Shown here one piece after another: positions 6,608 to 9,403 of a stretch of DNA of 9,403 nucleotides. The notes below the pieces were generated by a model. That model saw nothing but the letters and a program-made list of their open reading frames with translations. It made no database searches and was not told the origin of the DNA. The stretch covers positions 1 to 9,403 of the forward strand of contig CAJWET010000053.1 of NCBI GenBank assembly GCA_913031515.1, written 5' to 3'. Source of the DNA: an uncultured Acidimicrobiaceae bacterium. GTDB taxonomy: Bacteria; Actinomycetota; Acidimicrobiia; Acidimicrobiales; UBA8592. Position numbers and translations under genes: made by a program. The stretch's first letter is position 1. The number at the start of each line of letters is the position of its first letter.

Positions 6608-7489
6608 ATGGAGCCACGTCTTGCCGCAAGTCCGATCACCTGGGGGTTCGTAGGTAAAAACAGGTGGGGTATCGACCTGCCGCGGGAACGGATCCTTTCC
6701 GAAATAGCCGAAGTTGGTTTCAATGCAACCGAAGCCGGTGTTCCGGGATTCTTGCCTGAAGATGGAGATGAGGCGAGGGTTTTGCTTGAAAAGTATGGGC
6801 TACGCGCTGTCTCCGGGCCTGTTTCGTTCGTCATCCACGAAGAAGAATCCCACAATGAAGCGTTGAATTCCGTGGAAGCAGCTGGACAGCGTCTTTTGGC
6901 GATGGGAGGGGAAGTTCTCATCACCGTGCCAAAACCCGGCGGTCTCCAACCGGGTGAACGGTTGGGTGATGATGGTTGGAAGAGGCTTAGCGAAGGTTTG
7001 GATGCCGTTGAAGAACTTTGCCGATCAATGGGACTAGTGCAAGCCTTACACCCGCATGTGGGTTCGCTCGTGGAAACGAAAGAAGATATGCAGCGGATTA
7101 TGGAATCGAGTTCATGCGGGTGGTGTCTCGATACCGCGCATATAGCAAGTGGTGATCTTGATCCAAATGATTTCATAAGGATGGCAGGAAATCGTATCGT
7201 CCTCATCCATATGAAGGATCTCAATCTTGACCTTGGCCGGAAAATGGTACGTCATGAGATCGGATTCGATGCCGCTATAGAAAAAAGGGTCTTTGTCCCG
7301 CTCGGCGACGGTGACCTCGATCTGGTCGGAATGCTTCCACTTCTTCCGAGAGAACCATGGTGGGTCTTGGAACAGGATCAGGGAGTAACAGAATTCCCAG
7401 AAGTTGGTTCGGGGCCGATGGCTGATGCTGCGACCAGCTTGGATGTTCTTCAGGGTTTGTTAGGGTCATCAGATGCGGAGGAGAGTTAA
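6608..7489 (+). CDS. Xylose-isomerase-like TIM barrel protein, IolE/MocC (inosose dehydratase)-like
   Basis: This 293-residue protein belongs to the sugar phosphate isomerase/epimerase (AP-endonuclease-type) TIM barrels and looks closest to actinobacterial inosose-dehydratase-like proteins. Its opening ITWGFVG (10-16) and the PGFLPEDGDE segment (46-55) match that group. Likely metal and substrate residues lie in ALHPHVGSLVET (146-157), LDTAH (174-178, with D175 and H178), HMKD (201-204) and LEQDQG (254-259, with E255). The PLGDGDLDL motif (231-239) before the last strand is also typical. IolE converts scyllo-inosose to a diketone in myo-inositol catabolism. No other inositol genes are present, so the real substrate may be a different cyclic polyol or keto-sugar. 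The start lacks a good Shine-Dalgarno sequence. It is followed at once by the PhyH-family gene, and the two probably form an operon. Confidence 0.87.
   Translation: MEPRLAASPITWGFVGKNRWGIDLPRERILSEIAEVGFNATEAGVPGFLPEDGDEARVLLEKYGLRAVSGPVSFVIHEEESHNEALNSVEAAGQRLLAMGGEVLITVPKPGGLQPGERLGDDGWKRLSEGLDAVEELCRSMGLVQALHPHVGSLVETKEDMQRIMESSSCGWCLDTAHIASGDLDPNDFIRMAGNRIVLIHMKDLNLDLGRKMVRHEIGFDAAIEKRVFVPLGDGDLDLVGMLPLLPREPWWVLEQDQGVTEFPEVGSGPMADAATSLDVLQGLLGSSDAEES
7477..7483 (+). promoter_or_regulatory. Strong Shine-Dalgarno GGAGGAG at the TIM-barrel/PhyH junction
   Basis: GGAGGAG lies inside the last codons of the TIM-barrel gene, the strongest ribosome binding site seen in the window. Its best-spaced start is ATG 7490 (6-base spacer, fused to the upstream stop as TAAATG), but that frame ends after ten codons at 7522. 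In the PhyH frame the nearest start is GTG 7494, with a 10-base spacer. The site therefore implies translation here but leaves the start codon unclear. Confidence 0.7.
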
Positions 7490-7493
7490 ATGC

Positions 7494-8342
7494 GTGACGA
7501 GTTTTCTCATGAGTGGGCGTAAACGGGGTTTGCTTGACCATGCGGCTCAGCGGCGTTTGACACGCGACGAGTGTGAAGCGTATGAAAATGATGGGGTGGT
7601 GTATGTTTCCAAGGTTTTTGGTCTTGGATGGATTGACTTCCTTTGTGAAGCTTTTGAAGTCGCGCTCGAAAACCCCGGCGGTTTGGCGGAAGAATATTCT
7701 CCGGTCGGTGGAACTGGACGGTTTTTTACCGATTTAGATATATGGCAGCGGATACCTCAGTTCCACAGATTCGTTTTTGAATCCCCAGCGGCGAAAATCG
7801 CCGCTGAAGTAATGGGGGCTACCCGCATCAATTTTTTCTACGATCAAATGTTCATCAAAGAACCCGGAACCCTTGCACGAACTCCATGGCATCAGGATCA
7901 GCCGTACTGGGCAGTGTCAGGCCATCAAATCTGTTCTCTCTGGCTTCCTTTGGATCCGGTGCGGAAAGAATCATCGCTTCGGTTTATCAAGGGGAGCCAC
8001 CGTTGGCCAGCGCATAACCCGCACCATTTTCTCGACGATTCGCCTTATGAAGGTACCGGCTTGCCAGAACTGCCTGATATCGAAGCGAATTTGGAAAAAT
8101 ATGAAATCATGAGTTGGGATATGGAACCGGGCGACTGTTTAATTTTTCAAAGTATGATCGTGCACGGGTCCTTGGGAAATGCAAGTCTGGATCATCGGCG
8201 TCGAGCTTTGGCGACCAGATGGTGCGGCGACGATGCCCGTTATCGACGTCAGGCCGGTGAGGTCGCGATCCCAACATCGGACCCCGGCCTCTCCGACGGG
8301 GATCTTCTCGATTGTGACCTATTTCCGTCTATCACTCTCTAG
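7494..8342 (+). CDS. Phytanoyl-CoA dioxygenase (PhyH) family Fe(II)/2-oxoglutarate oxygenase
   Basis: This non-heme iron oxygenase has a double-stranded beta-helix fold and should hydroxylate an organic substrate with 2-oxoglutarate and O2. Counting from GTG 7494 (282 residues), LTRDECEAYENDGVVYV (22-38) is the normal PhyH opening. PWHQDQPYW (131-139) gives the first His (H133) and Asp (D135) of the iron triad. LWLPLD (149-154) and LRFIKGSHRW (162-171) are family strands, GDCLIF (213-218) leads to the distal His in MIVHGS (H224), and RRRALATRW (235-243) supplies the likely 2-oxoglutarate Arg. The start is uncertain: the frame is open back to ATG 7473, which would overlap the upstream gene by 17 bp, and ATG 7509 is also possible but lacks a well-spaced site. 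I chose GTG 7494 for its GGAGGAG. It probably acts with the TIM-barrel protein; substrate unknown. Confidence 0.88.
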   Translation: MTSFLMSGRKRGLLDHAAQRRLTRDECEAYENDGVVYVSKVFGLGWIDFLCEAFEVALENPGGLAEEYSPVGGTGRFFTDLDIWQRIPQFHRFVFESPAAKIAAEVMGATRINFFYDQMFIKEPGTLARTPWHQDQPYWAVSGHQICSLWLPLDPVRKESSLRFIKGSHRWPAHNPHHFLDDSPYEGTGLPELPDIEANLEKYEIMSWDMEPGDCLIFQSMIVHGSLGNASLDHRRRALATRWCGDDARYRRQAGEVAIPTSDPGLSDGDLLDCDLFPSITL

Positions 8343-8352
8343 TTAGAGTCGG

Positions 8353-8550
8353 TTAGGGCTCTTCAGGGGGATTTTCTGTTCTCCGAACAAGTCTAAAAAA
8401 AGCGATGAACCCGTATATGAGGGCGGCGATAATGCCGCCGAGTATGGCGCCAATAAGGGCGCTAAAGAAACTTTGGGAGGCGAAGCCGCCAAAAACGCCG
8501 CCAACGATCGCGCCTGTTGAAAAGGCATTTATTAGCGTCCGATATTTCAA
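8353..8550 (-). CDS. Small two-helix glycine-rich membrane protein
   Basis: I do not recognise a named family. The protein has about 65 residues from TTG 8550, with two hydrophobic helices: FSTGAIVGGVFGGFASQSFF, then ALIGAILGGIIAALIYGFIA. A basic tail follows (RLVRRTE), ending in a Pro/Glu-rich acidic tip. Both helices carry GxxxG-like small-residue patterns (glycine zippers), which favour tight helix packing and oligomers in the membrane. The frame extends to a GTG at 8571, but that start has no ribosome binding site. TTG 8550 has AAGGAG with an 8-base spacer, so I prefer it. Its stop lies 10 bp from the convergent PhyH stop. Similar small hairpin proteins include membrane-stress and channel-like proteins and phage-type holins; none can be claimed here. 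Confidence 0.68.
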   Translation of the reverse strand: MKYRTLINAFSTGAIVGGVFGGFASQSFFSALIGAILGGIIAALIYGFIAFFRLVRRTENPPEEP

Positions 8551-8565
8551 CTTCGGTACTCCTTC

Positions 8566-8583
8566 TTTCACGAAAATGTGAAA
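8566..8583. repeat. Inverted repeat TTTCAC-N6-GTGAAA upstream of small membrane gene
   Basis: Perfect 6-bp arms with a six-base loop lie immediately upstream of, and touching, the AAGGAG ribosome binding site (8564-8559 on the minus strand). The transcript could fold here into a small hairpin, or the DNA could be an operator half-site pair. The stem is AT-rich and too weak for a terminator. Confidence 0.35.
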
Positions 8584-8727
8584 AGCGATAAAAAATACTC
8601 TACTTGTGAATACGAATTTCTCGCTACCTGCTTTTTATCTAATTAAAGAACCGTGTTCACCTAGCATAAATTCCTTTAGGTCCACCTCCAGAATAGGGAA
8701 ATTGTTTAACATTTACCTCATAAACCT

Positions 8728-8760
8728 CTTTAGTAACACATAGCACTTTAGTAACTAAAG
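8728..8760 (+). repeat. Tandem CTTTAGTAAC repeats, second copy within the palindrome CTTTAG-TAA-CTAAAG
   Basis: CTTTAGTAAC occurs at 8728-8737 and exactly again at 8746-8755, a period of 18 bp. The second copy continues into CTAAAG, so 8746-8760 is an inverted repeat with 6-bp arms and a 3-base centre. A further CTTTAG lies at 8674-8679, 54 bp (three periods) before the first copy. They sit 30-62 bp before the GTG start of the secreted protein (the 8674 copy 116 bp), a suitable place for regulator binding. Binding is inferred, not shown. Confidence 0.45.
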
Positions 8761-8775
8761 AGACCCGCATTAATT

Positions 8776-8789
8776 AGGGGGTTCGCCCT
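8776..8789 (+). promoter_or_regulatory. Shine-Dalgarno AGGGGG with possible occluding hairpin before the secreted protein
   Basis: AGGGGG (8776-8781) lies 8 bases before GTG 8790 and decides this start over the in-frame ATG 8826, which has no such site. The bases AGGG (8776-8779) can pair with CCCT (8786-8789), or GGG (8779-8781) with CCC (8786-8788) around a TTCG loop. Either small hairpin would partly hide the ribosome binding site. The stem is only 3-4 bp, so any effect is likely modest. Confidence 0.5.
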
Positions 8790-9403
8790 GTGTTACCGAA
8801 AGAAAATCATGCTCCTCGACTCAATATGAGGCATCTGTTCCTTGGGTCGTTGATGGTTTCACTATTGGCGGCCGTGTTAATCTTGGTTCCGGACAGGAGC
8901 AGGCCTGCTTTTGCAGCGGTCGAAGATCTGGATGCTCAGGGAACAGGTTTTCCCTGCTCGTCATCCGAGGGGCGTGGCGGTATTCCGTACCAACACGTCT
9001 GGGGAGGCAGTAAAAACGACCTCATCGACACAACTGTGTCTGGCACTGATGGTATTCAGTGGCAGTTAGGCGGATATGATCCAGCAACGGAAACCTACTC
9101 GGTGGAAGCAACATGGTCCCCATATAAGAATGGAGGGTTAACCGATGATAACGGTGCTCCGTTGATAGAAGCAGGCCATTTCTCAACAGCTGGCACCAAC
9201 AAAATAGAGCAAGTCAATGGGCAGGTTATGGACCCGTACGGCAACGCCTATGTTGCAATCATGCCCAAGAGTGGCAAGGGCGACGCGTATTACGTTCAAC
9301 TTCTCCCCGATAGTAATAATGACGGGTTGGGCGAAATGCGCGCCATAGCGAATCTGGGTAGCGTGCAGGACATCAATGGGGGAACCTATATCGAGGAAAA
9401 TGG
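8790..9403 (+). CDS. Secreted protein of unknown function with signal peptide, partial at 3' end
   Basis: An open frame starts at GTG 8790 and runs past the window end, giving 204 residues plus a partial codon. The N-terminus has basic residues (R10, R14), a hydrophobic core (about 15-33, LFLGSLMVSLLAAVLILV) and a likely signal-peptidase site after AFA (40-42), so the mature protein should begin near AVEDLDAQG. The mature part is rich in Gly, Asp, Asn and Thr and looks like beta-strand-rich extracellular protein. Segments such as YGNAYVAIMP and YYVQLLPDSNNDGLGE alternate short strands and polar turns. DSNNDGLGE (174-182) resembles a calcium-binding Asp/Asn loop, though the last ligand of an EF hand is missing. 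It could be a cell-surface adhesin or repeat-domain protein, but no family is recognised and the C-terminal anchor cannot be seen. Confidence 0.75.
   Translation, partial: MLPKENHAPRLNMRHLFLGSLMVSLLAAVLILVPDRSRPAFAAVEDLDAQGTGFPCSSSEGRGGIPYQHVWGGSKNDLIDTTVSGTDGIQWQLGGYDPATETYSVEATWSPYKNGGLTDDNGAPLIEAGHFSTAGTNKIEQVNGQVMDPYGNAYVAIMPKSGKGDAYYVQLLPDSNNDGLGEMRAIANLGSVQDINGGTYIEEN

Larger units (their letters stand above)
8572..8789. other. Divergent AT-rich intergenic region with CTTTAG repeats
   Basis: No open frame of interest occurs between the small membrane gene and the secreted-protein gene. The region should contain both divergent promoters, but no clear -35/-10 pair stands out. Its visible structure is the CTTTAG repeat set, the inverted repeat at its left edge, and the GC-rich site at its right edge. 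Confidence 0.5.

Noticed and set aside
6532..7224. Long minus-strand open frame opposite the TIM-barrel gene
   Set aside because: Its predicted protein is Ser/Pro/Arg-rich with no domain, and it mirrors a gene with clear family motifs on the other strand.
6608..7489. TIM barrel as a DNA repair AP endonuclease (Nfo)
   Set aside because: It shares only the barrel superfamily; the ITWG opening and PLGDGD motif fit inosose-dehydratase-like proteins, and the trinuclear zinc ligand set of Nfo is not complete.
221..9403. Mobile element or defence system
   Set aside because: No transposase, integrase, terminal repeats, tRNA attachment site, nuclease, toxin-antitoxin or CRISPR-like repeats were seen on either strand.

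Overview
The window is 9.4 kb of bacterial chromosome with moderate GC (about half, judged by eye). It holds ten intact or partial protein genes and one gene remnant. No rRNA, tRNA, CRISPR array, transposase or insertion sequence was seen. The gene content includes an F420-type luciferase-like oxidoreductase of the Rv1855c kind, an actinobacterial-looking IolE/MocC-like TIM barrel, a type I Baeyer-Villiger monooxygenase, a PhyH dioxygenase and several SDRs. TTG and GTG starts are frequent. This suggests a free-living actinobacterium (for example an Acidimicrobiia-like lineage) or a Chloroflexota/SAR202-like organism. Taxonomy is an inference and is not settled by the sequence.

Layout: 1-220 holds a short minus-strand remnant of the C-terminus of an FAD oxidoreductase and nothing else recognisable. 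Then come the luciferase-like oxidoreductase (-), an NTF2/SnoaL-like protein (+), an SDR (-), an SDR plus a cupin (+,+), a DMT/EamA transporter preceded by the Baeyer-Villiger monooxygenase (both -), an IolE/MocC-like TIM barrel plus a PhyH-family dioxygenase (+,+, very tightly packed), and a small two-helix glycine-rich membrane protein (-). After a 239-bp divergent intergenic region with small repeats, the start of a secreted protein (+) runs off the right end. The coding strand switches seven times in 9.4 kb. Convergent neighbours are separated by only 29, 6 and 10 bp.

From 221 to 8342 the genes look like an accessory catabolic or modification neighbourhood. It combines redox steps on alcohols and ketones (SDRs, F420 enzyme), oxygen insertion (BVMO), Fe(II)/2-oxoglutarate hydroxylation (PhyH), isomerase-type chemistry (TIM barrel), small binding or shaping folds (cupin, NTF2-like) and a membrane transporter. 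The simplest reading is oxidation of an alicyclic, terpenoid-like or polyol-like compound. No substrate can be named from sequence, and the alternating strands argue that this is not a single operon. The right end (8353-9403) is a separate envelope/secretion block.

Start codons were reconsidered where the Shine-Dalgarno evidence allowed. The main corrections are ATG 1060 for the oxidoreductase, TTG 8550 for the small membrane protein, GTG 8790 for the secreted protein, and an ambiguous start for the PhyH gene. No single feature amounts to a clearly new biological system. The strongest leads are the BVMO-transporter unit, the unusual PhyH start region, and the repeat-bearing leader of the secreted protein.
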